A stretch of 64,000 nt of DNA, taken from contig NZ_QASA01000001.1 in NCBI RefSeq assembly GCF_003340495.1, forward strand, positions 4,526,001 through 4,590,000. Reading direction: 5' to 3'. The stretch comes from Adhaeribacter pallidiroseus (GTDB taxonomy: Bacteria > Bacteroidota > Bacteroidia > Cytophagales > Hymenobacteraceae). The first letter of the stretch is position 1. Each line of letters starts with the position of its first letter. Shown here piece after piece: positions 38,776 through 49,599 of the stretch. Under the pieces are notes generated by a model. The model worked only from the letters and a program-made list of their open reading frames with translations. It had not been told where the DNA came from and made no database searches. A program made the translations under genes and the position numbers.

Positions 38776-41217
38776 ATGAAGTTTTTAAAGTCAATTACCA
38801 GCTTGTTTTGCACCTGCAATCGGCATCGTACTTTTCTGAAGTTCTTTATTCTGCTGGGATTTTTAAAAAATGCATCTGTTTACGGGCAGTCGGATAGCTT
38901 AAAAAGTATTAACCGGCCCTTTAACCAATATCAAGAGCAAAATTTAACTGAAAAGTTATTTCTGCATGTAGATCGACCTGTGTATCTGGCCGGCGAAACC
39001 ATGTGGTTTAAAGTATACGCAGTAGATGGTACTTTTCAAAAACCGCTTGCTTTAAGTAAAATTGCCTACATCGAAATACTGGATAAAGAACAAAAGCCGG
39101 TGCTGCAAGGCAAAGTTGCTCTCACAGAAGCAATGGGCCAAGGTTCGTTTGTACTGCCTGCTACTTTAGCTTCCGGCAACTACTTGGTACGCGCCTATAC
39201 GAACTGGATGCAAAACTTTAATCCGGAATATTTCTTTCAGAGCTCGATAACTATTGTCAACACGTTTACCAACCTGGGTATAAAACCCGGCAAAGATTCG
39301 ATTGCTTACGACATCCAGTTTTTTCCGGAAGGGGGTAACCTGGTAAAAGGCATTGCCAGTAAAGTCGCTTTTAAAATAACCGATCGGTTTGGGCAGGGAC
39401 AAGCGGCAGAAGGTTCAATACAAGACAAACAAGGGAATTCCGTAGCTACTTTTAAAACTCAAAAATTTGGAATGGGCCAGTTTACATTTATTCCTTCTGA
39501 AGCTATCGATTACCAAGCTACCATTAAGCTAGCGCATACAACCGTTACGCAAAACCTACCAAAAGTGTATGAGCAGGGCTACACCATGCACTTAGATCAA
39601 AGCAACCCGGAACAACTAAAAATTTCCGTACAAACAAATTACCCGGATCAAGCATACACTGATGTTTTTTTGTTTGGACACGCGCGGCAAAAAGCTTTAT
39701 TCGAAGTAAATAAGCGTTTAAATAATGGTCAGGCAGAATTTTTAATTAACAAAAATGATTTAGCCGAAGGAATCAATCACTTTACAATTTTTAACGACCG
39801 AAAACAACCACTCTGCGAACGTTTATTTTTTCAGCAACCCCGGCAAAAATTAATTATCACCACCACCACCGATGAGAAAAATTACACCACCCGCGATAAA
39901 GTAACCGTAGAGCTAACTACAGCTAATCCCTCGCAGGCAGCTACACCAGCTGATGTATCGATGGCCGTTTACCGCTTAGATTCACTCCCCGCCAGCGCGT
40001 TACCAGATATTAACAGCTATTTATGGTTAACCTCGGACTTAAGAGGAAATATTGAAAACCCCGCCTATTATTTCAATTCAACTGATCCGGAAGCAACACT
40101 AGCAACTGACAATTTAATGCTGACGCAAGGCTGGCGGCGGTTCAAGTGGGAATCTGTTTTTTTAAAAAAATCCGATTCGCTGCAGTTTATACCGGAACTA
40201 AATGGCCATTTTATCCGCGGTAGCCTTACCGATCGACAAACCGGCCGACCAATTCCGAACATGTCTACCTTCCTGGGCTCACCCAGCCGTTTAGTGCGGC
40301 TGTATCATAATAGAACTAAAGAAAATGGAGCCTTTCAGTTTGAAGTAAAGGATTTTTATGGTCCTCGGGAAATAGTCTTGCAAACCAGCCTGCAACAAGA
40401 TAGTTTGTATCGTTTTGAAGTAGAAAATCCTTTTACTAGTAAAAAAACAGCTTGGCAAGTGCCTGCTTTTACTTTGTCCGAAAAATTTAAATCCGACATA
40501 GAACAACGGCACGTGCAAATGCAAGTACAGAATACGTTTTTTAAAAAATATACCAACCGGTATAAACCCACTCTAACCGATAGTCTGGCTTTTTACGGCC
40601 GTCCCGACGAAAAATACATGCTGGATGATTTTACGCGCTTTAAAGTAATGGAAGAAGTAATGCGCGAATATGTACCCGGCGTACAGGTGCGCATCCGGAA
40701 AGATGGATTTCACTTTATGGTGTTTGACAATGTAAACCGGAGCATCTTTCCGGAAAACCCGATGGTACTTCTGGACGGGGTACCCGTTTTTAATATTAAC
40801 AAGATCATGGCTATGGATCCGTTAAAAATTCAAAAATTGGAAGTGATTACCAGTCGTTATTTTCAGGGCACCACCTCGTACAATGGTTTGGTAAGTTTTT
40901 CGACGTATAAAGGAGATTTAGACGGCTATGAAATAAGCCCGCACGCGTTTGTGCTGGAATACGAAGGACTGCAATACCAACGGGAATTTTACGCGCCTCG
41001 TTACGAAACCGCTGCCGAAAAACAAAGCCGTTTACCCGATCTACGGAATTTACTTTACTGGAATCCGCAAATTAAAACCACTAAGGCTGGTAATCAAAAA
41101 TTAGAATTTTATACCTCGGATAAAGCGGGCAAATATCTAATACAAATTCAAGGCCTTTCCGGAACCGGGTTAGCGGGTAGTACTAATTTTACTTTTGAGG
41201 TGAAACAAGCTTTATAA
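38776..41217 (+). CDS. MG2-like exported protein with C-terminal plug-like domain
   Basis: This is an 813-residue exported protein. After the signal region, residues of about 45-165 hold an alpha-2-macroglobulin MG2-like domain (KLFLHVDRPVYLAGETMWFK, LPATLASGNYLVRAYTNWM). Further beta modules follow, one resembling a carboxypeptidase regulatory domain (RGSLTDRQTGRPIPN). Near the C-terminus a TonB plug-like motif appears (NPMVLLDGVPVFNINKI). Proteins of this type travel with TonB receptors in Bacteroidota; the function is not known. It is the last gene of the operon, followed by a terminator. Confidence 0.85.
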   Translation: MKFLKSITSLFCTCNRHRTFLKFFILLGFLKNASVYGQSDSLKSINRPFNQYQEQNLTEKLFLHVDRPVYLAGETMWFKVYAVDGTFQKPLALSKIAYIEILDKEQKPVLQGKVALTEAMGQGSFVLPATLASGNYLVRAYTNWMQNFNPEYFFQSSITIVNTFTNLGIKPGKDSIAYDIQFFPEGGNLVKGIASKVAFKITDRFGQGQAAEGSIQDKQGNSVATFKTQKFGMGQFTFIPSEAIDYQATIKLAHTTVTQNLPKVYEQGYTMHLDQSNPEQLKISVQTNYPDQAYTDVFLFGHARQKALFEVNKRLNNGQAEFLINKNDLAEGINHFTIFNDRKQPLCERLFFQQPRQKLIITTTTDEKNYTTRDKVTVELTTANPSQAATPADVSMAVYRLDSLPASALPDINSYLWLTSDLRGNIENPAYYFNSTDPEATLATDNLMLTQGWRRFKWESVFLKKSDSLQFIPELNGHFIRGSLTDRQTGRPIPNMSTFLGSPSRLVRLYHNRTKENGAFQFEVKDFYGPREIVLQTSLQQDSLYRFEVENPFTSKKTAWQVPAFTLSEKFKSDIEQRHVQMQVQNTFFKKYTNRYKPTLTDSLAFYGRPDEKYMLDDFTRFKVMEEVMREYVPGVQVRIRKDGFHFMVFDNVNRSIFPENPMVLLDGVPVFNINKIMAMDPLKIQKLEVITSRYFQGTTSYNGLVSFSTYKGDLDGYEISPHAFVLEYEGLQYQREFYAPRYETAAEKQSRLPDLRNLLYWNPQIKTTKAGNQKLEFYTSDKAGKYLIQIQGLSGTGLAGSTNFTFEVKQAL

Positions 41218-41236
41218 AAACTGTTTGCTGTAAATT

Positions 41237-41270
41237 AAAAAAGCCTCCTGTACAGGAAGCTTTTTTAATT
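41237..41270. terminator. Bidirectional terminator
   Basis: AAAAAAGCCTCCTG pairs with CAGGAAGCTTTTTT with one mismatch and a 2-base loop. It sits between the convergent MG2-like and sorbosone dehydrogenase-like genes. Confidence 0.8.
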
Positions 41271-41280
41271 TTTTTAAATT

Positions 41281-42630
41281 TTACTTGGCTTGCACGTGCC
41301 AAAGCGTATTGGCCGCATCGTCGGCAACTAATAAAGCCCCGCTGGGCAGTACGGCTAAGCCTACCGGACGGCCATACACTTCACTTTTACCAGCATCGGC
41401 AATAAACCCAGTTAAAAAGCTTTCGGGTTTACCGGTCGGTTTTCCCTCTTTAAAGGGCACAAATACCACCTGATAGCCGGCAAACTTGGAGCGGTTCCAA
41501 GAGCCGTGTTGCCCCACAAAAGCCCCGTTGCGGTACTTCTCCGGAAACTTATTCCCATCGTAAAAAGCTAAACCCAAACTTGCCGTGTGCGACCCTAAAG
41601 CTACATCCGGCACTAAGGTTTTCTTTACCATGTCGGGTTGCTGTTCTTTTTCCATTCGCGGGTCCGGATGAGGTCCCCAGTAAGCAAAGGGCCAGCCGTA
41701 AAATCCGCCATCTTTTACACTCGTTAAATAATCAGGCACTAAATCATCGCCTAAATTATCACGCTCATTTACTACGGTGTACAAGGTTTTAGTACCGGGT
41801 GCCCAATCCATCCCTACCGGGTTACGCAGACCAGCACCGTAAACGCGTTCACCGGAGCCATCCGGATTTATTTCCAGAATATTAGCCCGGCGTTTTTCAT
41901 TATCTAATCCGTTTTCCGCCACATTGCTGCCCGAGCCTACCGAAACGTAGATTTTAGAGCCATCGCTGTTGGCGATAATATTACGGGTCCAGTGATTGTT
42001 ATAGCCACCGGCAGGCAAATCCAGAATTTTTTCGCCTTTACCAGTTATTTTTTCCTGACCCGTTTTATACGGATATTTCCAGAGTCCATCGGTATTAGCT
42101 ACGTAAAAAGCATCCTTCAGTACCAACATGCCCAAAGGTTGATTTAAATCCTCCAGAAAAGTTTGGTGCACCTCGGGTTTACCATCCTGGTTTGTATCCC
42201 GAAATAAAGTAATGCGGTTAGCACTGCCCCCGGTATTTACTTTTTGGCTTTTACCGGTACCTACATTTTGCACTTTTTTAAAAATACTTTCTTCGGTACT
42301 GGATTCAGCAATCAAAATATCGCCGTTGGGCGCTACGTAAATCCAACGCGGGTTGCGTAATTTGTCGGCAAATTTGGTAACCGTAAAGCCAGTTGGGGCG
42401 GTGGGCATTTTACTGGTGGGCCAACCAATTACCTTGCTATTTTTAGCGGTAGGCGGAGTAGCAAACGGTTTAGGTAACGTGTCATTAGCGGTGTTAGTAG
42501 TCGAAGCAGCGGTGGAGTCGGCAGTTTCGGCCGCGGTGGCTGCCGTATTTTCGGTTTGCTGTTTGGAATTACATGCCGTAAAAGCTACGGTCAGTAAGAA
42601 ACTACATCTTAGCAAAAAGCTCTTGTTCAT
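41281..42630 (-). CDS. PQQ-type glucose/sorbosone dehydrogenase-like lipoprotein
   Basis: MNKSFLLRCSFLLTVAFTAC gives a lipoprotein signal, then a Thr/Ala-rich linker of about 45 residues. The remainder (to 449) is a six-blade beta-propeller of the glucose/sorbosone dehydrogenase type: PRWIYVAPNGDILIAES, NRITLFRDTNQDGKPEVHQ, GLRNPVGMDWAPGTKTLYTV, FVGQHGSWNRS and PSGALLVADDAANTLWHV. Family members use PQQ to oxidise sugars or aldoses in the periplasm. Whether this organism makes PQQ cannot be seen. It is monocistronic. Confidence 0.87.
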   Translation of the reverse strand: MNKSFLLRCSFLLTVAFTACNSKQQTENTAATAAETADSTAASTTNTANDTLPKPFATPPTAKNSKVIGWPTSKMPTAPTGFTVTKFADKLRNPRWIYVAPNGDILIAESSTEESIFKKVQNVGTGKSQKVNTGGSANRITLFRDTNQDGKPEVHQTFLEDLNQPLGMLVLKDAFYVANTDGLWKYPYKTGQEKITGKGEKILDLPAGGYNNHWTRNIIANSDGSKIYVSVGSGSNVAENGLDNEKRRANILEINPDGSGERVYGAGLRNPVGMDWAPGTKTLYTVVNERDNLGDDLVPDYLTSVKDGGFYGWPFAYWGPHPDPRMEKEQQPDMVKKTLVPDVALGSHTASLGLAFYDGNKFPEKYRNGAFVGQHGSWNRSKFAGYQVVFVPFKEGKPTGKPESFLTGFIADAGKSEVYGRPVGLAVLPSGALLVADDAANTLWHVQAK

Positions 42631-43065
42631 GATACAGATTAAAGGTTTAGTATTTGTAATGAGTTATAAATACGTAATAGATAAAATACGTATCACTTTT
42701 ATTAAAAAAGTAAACAGATTTCTGTTGCGGATGTTATTAATAAAATGATTAAGTAGGTTTAGGCTATTAAAATACCCGGTTGAATAAGCCGCACGAAAGA
42801 ATTTTCGCTTTTTATAACTCCCTGCTCGCAGCATGTAATAAATTTAAAAATTTACTTCCCGATCTTTCTTTTTATCTTCAACAGCTTAATTATTATTAGT
42901 TAAAGGCTTTTAAATTTTAAATTATCCGCTTATCTGCGGCATTCAGAATAACTGCTTTTTCTTTTTGATCCTTATTCTTAAATATGTAAACTGTTTCGGA
43001 ATTCAGTTTCTGTTTGCCCCGGTGAATTCTAAATAACTTGTGGCAAAAGCGGGACAAGAAAAAAA
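42631..43065. other. Divergent intergenic stretch
   Basis: This spacer of 435 bases lies between the divergent dehydrogenase and glpD genes. It is AT-rich. I see no RNA, repeat or terminator, and no clear glycerol-3-phosphate repressor site. Confidence 0.45.
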
Positions 43066-44625
43066 ATGGATAGAAATTCTGTTTTACAAATCATCAAAAG
43101 CAACATTACTTGGGATTTAGTGATTATTGGCGGCGGAGCTACCGGTATTGGGGCTGTTCTGGAAGCTGCTTCGCGCGGTTACAAAGCATTGTTACTGGAA
43201 CAATCAGACTTTACCAAGTCGACTTCCAGCAAAAGCACGAAGCTGTTACACGGCGGCGTACGTTACCTGGCCCAAGGCGACATTAAGCTGGTGCGCGAAG
43301 CCAGTATAGAACGGGGATTATTGTACCGGAATGCCCCGCATTTAGTAAAAAACCAAGCTTTTATTATTCCGAGTTATAGCTGGTGGGGCAAGCCTTGGTA
43401 TACCGTAGGTTTAAAATTATACGATGTATTAGCCGGTAAGCTTAGTTTGGGAGCATCGGTAGCTATTTCTAGAAATAAAACCATTGCCAACCTACCTACC
43501 GTAAAAACGGAAAACCTGCGGGGCGGAGTGCTTTACCACGATGGCCAGTTTGATGATTCGCGCTTAGCTATAAATGTATTGCAAACGGCTTTTGAGCAAG
43601 GCGGCTTTGCCATTAATTATATGGCGGTAACTAATTTAACAAAAGATGCTACTGGCAAGATAAATAGTTTACAAGCCTATGATTCCGAAAATAAGCAGTC
43701 GTATACCATTAAAAGCAAATTGGTATTAAATGCTACCGGCGTTTTTACCGATCATATTTTAAAAATGGACAATCCGGGTAATGCCCCTACTATCCGGCCC
43801 AGTCAGGGAGTGCACGTAGTGCTGGATAAAGCTTTTTTACCGGGCAATTACGCCTTAATGGTGCCTAAAACGGAAGATGGCCGCGTTTTATTTCTGGTAC
43901 CCTGGTACGGAAAAGTTATTGTGGGCACCACCGATACGCCTATCCAAGAAGCATCGTTGGAGCCGCAAGCCTTGGAAAGCGAAATTGAGTTTATTTTAAA
44001 AACGGCTGGTGAATACTTAACCCGGGCACCGCAACGATCGGATGTGCTAAGTGTATTTGCCGGCTTGCGGCCCTTAGCCGCGGTAAACAAAAATTCGCAA
44101 CGCACCAAAGAAGTGTCGCGCAGCCATAAAATTATGGTGGCTCCGTCGGGGTTAGTTTCTATTTTGGGTGGCAAATGGACTACTTTCCGTAGAATGGCCG
44201 AAGAAGCAATTGATCAGGTAGAAATTACGGCTAACTGGCCGCACCGAGCATCCATAACCAGCCGCCTAAAAATACATGCGGCTAGTGAACCCAACGGGCA
44301 AAGCAATTTAAGTAATTACGGTACAGATGCAGCGCTTATTCAAAAATTAATAACCGAGCAACCCGAATTAGGAGCAGCTTTAAGTGCTTCCTTAGGAATT
44401 GTAAAAGCCCAGGTTATCTGGGCCGTCAGAAATGAAATGACGCGTTCCGTAGAAGATTTTCTGGCCCGGCGGGTTAGAGCCTTATTGTTAGATGCCCGCG
44501 AAAGTATCCGGATGGCTCCGGAAACCGCTCGCCTGATGGCTCAGGAACTTAACTTGCCGGAAGCCTGGCAACAGCAGCAAGTTCAGGAGTTTACGAGTTT
44601 AGCGGAAAATTATTTGTTAAAGTAA
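43066..44625 (+). CDS. glpD: Aerobic glycerol-3-phosphate dehydrogenase
   Basis: This 519-residue FAD enzyme oxidises sn-glycerol 3-phosphate to dihydroxyacetone phosphate and passes electrons to quinone. The N-terminal FAD site is IIGGGATGIGAVLEAASRG. KSTKLLHGGVRYL is the signature of the GlpD family, and NATGVFTDHI, VPWYGKVIVGTTDTP and ILGGKWTTFRRMAEEA follow. The C-terminal helical domain is complete. No glpK, glpF or repressor lies adjacent, so it is a stand-alone gene. Confidence 0.94.
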   Translation: MDRNSVLQIIKSNITWDLVIIGGGATGIGAVLEAASRGYKALLLEQSDFTKSTSSKSTKLLHGGVRYLAQGDIKLVREASIERGLLYRNAPHLVKNQAFIIPSYSWWGKPWYTVGLKLYDVLAGKLSLGASVAISRNKTIANLPTVKTENLRGGVLYHDGQFDDSRLAINVLQTAFEQGGFAINYMAVTNLTKDATGKINSLQAYDSENKQSYTIKSKLVLNATGVFTDHILKMDNPGNAPTIRPSQGVHVVLDKAFLPGNYALMVPKTEDGRVLFLVPWYGKVIVGTTDTPIQEASLEPQALESEIEFILKTAGEYLTRAPQRSDVLSVFAGLRPLAAVNKNSQRTKEVSRSHKIMVAPSGLVSILGGKWTTFRRMAEEAIDQVEITANWPHRASITSRLKIHAASEPNGQSNLSNYGTDAALIQKLITEQPELGAALSASLGIVKAQVIWAVRNEMTRSVEDFLARRVRALLLDARESIRMAPETARLMAQELNLPEAWQQQQVQEFTSLAENYLLK

Positions 44626-44851
44626 GTAGTTGGTCGTTTTTAGTTGTTCGTTGTTAGATCGTTAATAAATTAATAATCAAGTACTTAAACTCAGGTTTTT
44701 ATCAACTTAATTTTGTCCTGTTACTTAACTGCTTTGCGCAACGGCAGCAACTTTCATTTTTTTAAATTTTTTCATTTTTCTGAGTCCTCTTTTAAATAAA
44801 AAAGTTGGTTTAGCTACTTGAAGCCTATATCTAACTTTAACAAACTATGGC

Positions 44852-47814
44852 TTACCGGATTAACAGTAATTTTTGCTGTAGGCGTTTAGCCGGAGTTCGC
44901 AGTTGTACGCTATACATTCCAGCAGCTTTACTATCGGCTTGCCATTCCAGTTGGTAAGTTTGATGAGCTTGAGCCTTACCCTGAAACAAAGTAGCTACTT
45001 CCCGGCCTTGGCTATCATACACTTGCACGGTACTGGTTTGCGTTTCGGGTAAAGTAAAACGAATGGTAAGTTTATCATGGAATGGATTCGGATAAACATG
45101 TAAGTTTACTAGCTCTGCTGGTGTCTCTGACGCTTCTGTTTTGATTGTTTCTCTAGCTGCGGCCATAGGCTTTGTTTCTGCAGGTACTTTCACGAGCCAG
45201 TAATCCATTCCACCCTGGTTAGGTTGGGTTCGATCACCACTTACTCCAGAGTCGGACTTACCTCCTAAGAGTAAACCACCATCAGGAGTTTGCGTTACCG
45301 CCCGGAGTTCTTCGGCACCATTGCCACCATAGTGTTTATCCCACTGGTACATGCCGTTTTGGTCTGTTTTTACAATCCAAAAATCACTACTTCCCCGGCT
45401 TTCTTGCGTTTTGTTACCACTTTTGCCCGAGAATGATTTACCAGCGAGAATGTAGCCTCCGTCCTGTGTCTGAATGCTAGCCCGGAGTTCGTCGTCTTGA
45501 CTGCCACCAAAGCGTTTGTCCCAAACCTTTCCTCCCGAACTATTTAATTTTAAAAACCAAAAGTCTAGGCCACCTTGTGTACCTGTTGTTTTATCGCCGT
45601 CAGCCGGAGAATCGCTTTGCCCCGCGATAAAGAATTCGTTGCCATGCCGCCCTAGAGAATAAGCTTCGTCTTGGCCACTGCCGCCATAGGTTTTATCCCA
45701 AAGTTTCTGGCCATTCTTATCTACTCGTATTAACCAGAAATCACTGCGGCCCCGACTTACCTGGCTTTTATCGCCGCTCTTACCCGATACGGAGCTACCC
45801 CCCAGCAAAAACCCGCCATCTGTTGTTTCTACCATGCCCGTTAAAGTTTCGTTTAAGTTGCCGCCGTAGCGTTTATCCCATATTTTAGTACCCGCACTGT
45901 TAATTTTTACTAACCAAAAGTCGTTGCCGCCCTGGCTGTGCTGGCTTTTATCGCCACCCGCCGGGGAGTTGCTGTAACCGGCTAAGATAAAATCACCGGT
46001 GGCAAGCTGGATTACTTTTTTGAGTTCATCGTACCCCGAACCGCCGTAGCGTTTGTCCCATTGCTTTTCGCCGGTGTTAGTTATTTTTACAATCCAGTAA
46101 TCGCGATCGCCGCGGCTTGCTTGCGTTTTATCGCCGCCAATGTCCGAGCGGGAAGAACCCGCTAAAAGATACCCGCCATCGTTGGTGGCTATTATCCGGT
46201 TCAAATAATCATCGTGGGTGCCACCATAGCGGTAGTCCCAGAGTTTTATACCGTTTTTATTACTCTTTATTACCCAGTAATCGTTCTTGCCTTGGCTAGT
46301 TTGGCTCTTGTCGCCACTTATATCCGAACTGGAATAACCACCGGCTATCAAACCTCCATCAACCGTTTTAATAACCGTGGTAAAACCTTCGTTACCGCCC
46401 CCCCGTAACGCAGATCCCACTCCGCAGTAAGCGGCTTATTTTCTTTTACTTTTACCAACCAAAAATCATTGGTGCCTTGCCGGTCTACGGTTTTATCACC
46501 GCTTATTTCCGAAAGAGAGAAACCGGCTAGTAGGTAGCCTCCATCAGCGGCCACAAACAAAGCTGTCAGATTCTCAACACCGTCTCCCCCAAGGGTTTTA
46601 TCCCAAACTCGAATGCCGCGGCTATTTACCTTAATAATCCAATAATCTTCTAAGCCTCTACTGTTTTCACTCTTATCGCCCCACTCCGATCCATTATCGG
46701 AAGAATTACCGCCGATCAGGTAACCACCATCCGGGGTGTTCAGTAAAGTTGTTAATTCTTCATCAAAGCCAAAAACAAAGCCGTAGGAATTTGTCCAGAC
46801 GATTTCTCCGGTACTACTAATCTTTCTAACGGCGTAATAAGACCCAAATTCGGACTGGCCGTAATCAAAATATTCGGTTCCGCCTAGTAATAAGCCTTTG
46901 TCCGGGGTCAGGATCATGGTGGTAAAAGCCGGTGCATAGCTGCCAGTATTATAGGCTTTATCCCAGAGTTTACGCCCATCTTTATCTATTTTAAGAATCC
47001 ATTGATCCCAGCCAGACCAGGTAGGATATTCTTCGGTGTTCTGGCTGTCGGCTGTGTTATCGTTTCCGGCAAAAGAGTTGGTAGAACCGCCTAATAAATA
47101 ACCACCATCCGGATCAGCTACTATTTTTTTAAAATAAGAATTACCGGTAGTTATGGTATCGGCCACTGGTTCGCCATCCGGATTATAAGTATAGCTAAGA
47201 GCTTCCCGGATCACTCCCCCATAAGCATTATCCCAAAGTTTCTGACCGTTCTGATCAATTTTTATGATCCAGTAATCGGAATAACCTTTTAATGGCTGCG
47301 TTTTATCACCGCTTTTACCGGAGTAAGAAGTACCGCCTAGTACAAAACTGCCATCTTTATTTGCCACCACGGAGGCAAGCGTTTCGGTACTATCGCCACC
47401 AAAATTTTTCTCCCAAACTTTCGTCCAGTTTTTATCAATTTTCATGACCCAGTAGTTATTGTTCCGGTTACCACCTATCAGGTAGCCATTGTCAGGGGTG
47501 GCAAGTAGAGTTTCCATAGAACCACTACTACTCACCGACTTTTGCCATACGGGTTTACCATTTTTATCGATTTTATTAAACCGGATGGCGGAAACGTCAG
47601 GGCTTGCTACTAAATACCCGCCGTCGGGTGTGGCAATAATGGGCTGTGGCCCCGCGTACTTGGCTTCTAGGCTATTCTGCCATTCAATGGATTGCGCGGC
47701 TGTTTTATAGCAAATACTTATTAGCGCCAAAAATAGCAAGCAAATTTTTTTTTTATAAAATAAGGCGAAAATGTTATTCAGGGGGAAGGCTACCTGAAGT
47801 GAGGTTGGTACCAT
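44852..47814 (-). pseudogene. T9SS-sorted repeat protein, -1 frameshifted
   Basis: Two overlapping frames form one gene. ATG at 47814 starts a signal peptide (KKKICLLFLALISICYKTAAQ) and continues to about 46400. The other frame continues to 44852. Adding one G to the 7-G run (46404-46398 on the minus strand) joins them as RYGGGGNEGFTTV, about 988 residues. The body is a string of repeats of about 65-70 residues, each with 'DGGyllGG.S.SGkSGDKtQ...G..DfWivKid.nG.k.WDkrYGG'. The last about 80 residues form a type A T9SS C-terminal domain (VYPNPFHDKLTIRF ... KLLLIR), so the protein would be secreted and attached to the surface. The repeats resemble beta-propeller blades. Confidence 0.85.
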
Positions 47815-48250
47815 ATAAAACTATTTAGAAGTAAAAAAGGGCGATGATGCAGGTGGCTTTACAGTGAGCCGTCTTTTAAAAAGAAGAGAATGGGTAAAAC
47901 CCGACGCGGGTGACAGTGGCAAATGATTCGTAATAAACCCCGTTAGATTTAATTACGAATGCCTCTACCCTCAAAAGAGACCGTATTCAGTAAACGTATT
48001 TCTGTAAAATTTTAAATTACGTAAACGTTGGAGGTAATTTTATAAACTGATAATCAGCAAATTGAAAGATAAATAATTAACCTATTTGAAACAATACCTA
48101 ACTTAGGTATTTTATCGCTTCTACTGGTTTATTTTTTAAAATTTATAAACTGATCTACCGCTACAAAGCGCTACTAAAATACACGTTAAAAAAATTAGTT
48201 TAACCGTTAAAGTTATTCGCGTAACCCAATCTGATTGCTTTGATTGCTAT
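47815..48250. other. Intergenic stretch
   Basis: This spacer of 436 bases lies between the T9SS protein start and the symporter stop, both minus strand. No gene or convincing structure is seen. It should contain the promoter of the T9SS protein. Confidence 0.45.
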
Positions 48251-49519
48251 TTAAACGAGCACCTCCTCTTCGGTTATTATTCCGGAAAATGCTAGTTGCT
48301 GCTTGGCGGCATTAAATTCGTTTTCGCTTTTGGCAATAACAATAGTAGCCACTCCGTTGCCGATAATGTTGGTAATGGCACGGGCTTCAGACATAAACCG
48401 ATCTACGCCGAGCAGCAAAGCCAGCCCTTCGACGGGAATAATTTTGGTGGCGGTAATAGTAGAGGCCAGCACAATAAAACCACTCCCGGTAATGCCAGCG
48501 GCCCCTTTGGAAGTAAGCATCAGAATGGCAATAATAGTGGCCTCCTGGGCGAAAGTAAGGTTAATGTTAAAAACCTGGGCCAGAAAAATAACGGCAATGC
48601 TCAAATAAATACTGGTGCCATCGAGGTTAAAAGAATAGCCTGTAGGTACTACTAAACCCACTACCGGTTTGGAACAGCCCATTCGTTCCAATTTGCGCAT
48701 GAGTTGCGGTAGTGCCGACTCGGAGGAAGAGGTGCCCAGTACCAGCAGCAGTTCTTCTTTAATAAATTTTAAATATTGCCATAAACTTACTTTGAAATAA
48801 GCCATAATAAGATTTAAAACCACAAAAATGAACAAGAACATGGTAACGTAAACGGTAAGCATCAGTTTGCCCAAAGGCAGCAAGGTAGCTACGCCGTATT
48901 TACCAATGGTAAAAGCCATGCCTCCGAACGCCCCGAGGGGAGCCAGTTTCATGATAATGGCCAGAATTCGAAAGAAAATAGCCGCTAGTTTTTCAAAAAC
49001 TGCAATAATAGCAGGCCCCGCTTCGCCCACTTTGGTTAAGGCCACCCCAAACAACACCGAAAAAAAGAGTACTTGCAGAATATCGCCTTTGGCAAAAGCA
49101 TCGACCACGCTAGACGGAATAATATGCATGAAATATTCTACCCAGTTAATTTCAGCAGCTTGTTTGGTGTAGGTGCTGATATCGCCTTTTGCCAGAGCCG
49201 CCAGGTTAATACTAGCTCCCGGTTGCAAGAAATTAGCCGCCACTACCCCAATAATTAAAGCGAACGTAGTTACCACTTCAAAATACAGCAGCGCTTTACC
49301 ACCTACCCGGCCCACTTTTTTTAAATTTCCCATGTTGCCAATACCCAAAACAATGGTTAAAAAGATAATGGGCGCAATAACCATTTTAATTAGATTAATG
49401 AACAGCTCGCTGATGGGCCGGAGTTGGGCCGCCGTTTCCGGGAAAAATATGCCGGTAAGAATTCCTAAACCAATGGCAAGTAAAACCTGAAACGTGAGAT
49501 TCCGGAAAAGCTGCGGCAT
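48251..49519 (-). CDS. Dicarboxylate/amino acid:cation symporter (DctA/GltP family)
   Basis: This is a 422-residue secondary transporter of the DAACS family with about eight helices and two re-entrant loops. Hallmarks are MVIAPIIFLTIVLGI, the serine-rich loop LVLGTSSSESALPQLM, PTGYSFNLDGTSIYLSIAVIFLAQ (cation and substrate site) and a second hairpin near TSKGAAGITGSGFIVLAST. This last segment and ALLLGVDRFMSEARAITNIIGN favour DctA-like C4-dicarboxylate uptake over glutamate. It is monocistronic. Confidence 0.9.
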   Translation of the reverse strand: MPQLFRNLTFQVLLAIGLGILTGIFFPETAAQLRPISELFINLIKMVIAPIIFLTIVLGIGNMGNLKKVGRVGGKALLYFEVVTTFALIIGVVAANFLQPGASINLAALAKGDISTYTKQAAEINWVEYFMHIIPSSVVDAFAKGDILQVLFFSVLFGVALTKVGEAGPAIIAVFEKLAAIFFRILAIIMKLAPLGAFGGMAFTIGKYGVATLLPLGKLMLTVYVTMFLFIFVVLNLIMAYFKVSLWQYLKFIKEELLLVLGTSSSESALPQLMRKLERMGCSKPVVGLVVPTGYSFNLDGTSIYLSIAVIFLAQVFNINLTFAQEATIIAILMLTSKGAAGITGSGFIVLASTITATKIIPVEGLALLLGVDRFMSEARAITNIIGNGVATIVIAKSENEFNAAKQQLAFSGIITEEEVLV

Positions 49520-49599
49520 AATAGATGTACGGTTTTCGCTTGGAAGATAAGCAGAATTACGGGAAACTTACCGAAAGATTCTGACCAGAATACCAAAGA

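Noticed and set aside
44852-46420. Independent gene next to 46348-47814
   Set aside because: The repeat period continues across the junction and the proposed start falls inside a repeat; one missing G explains the split.
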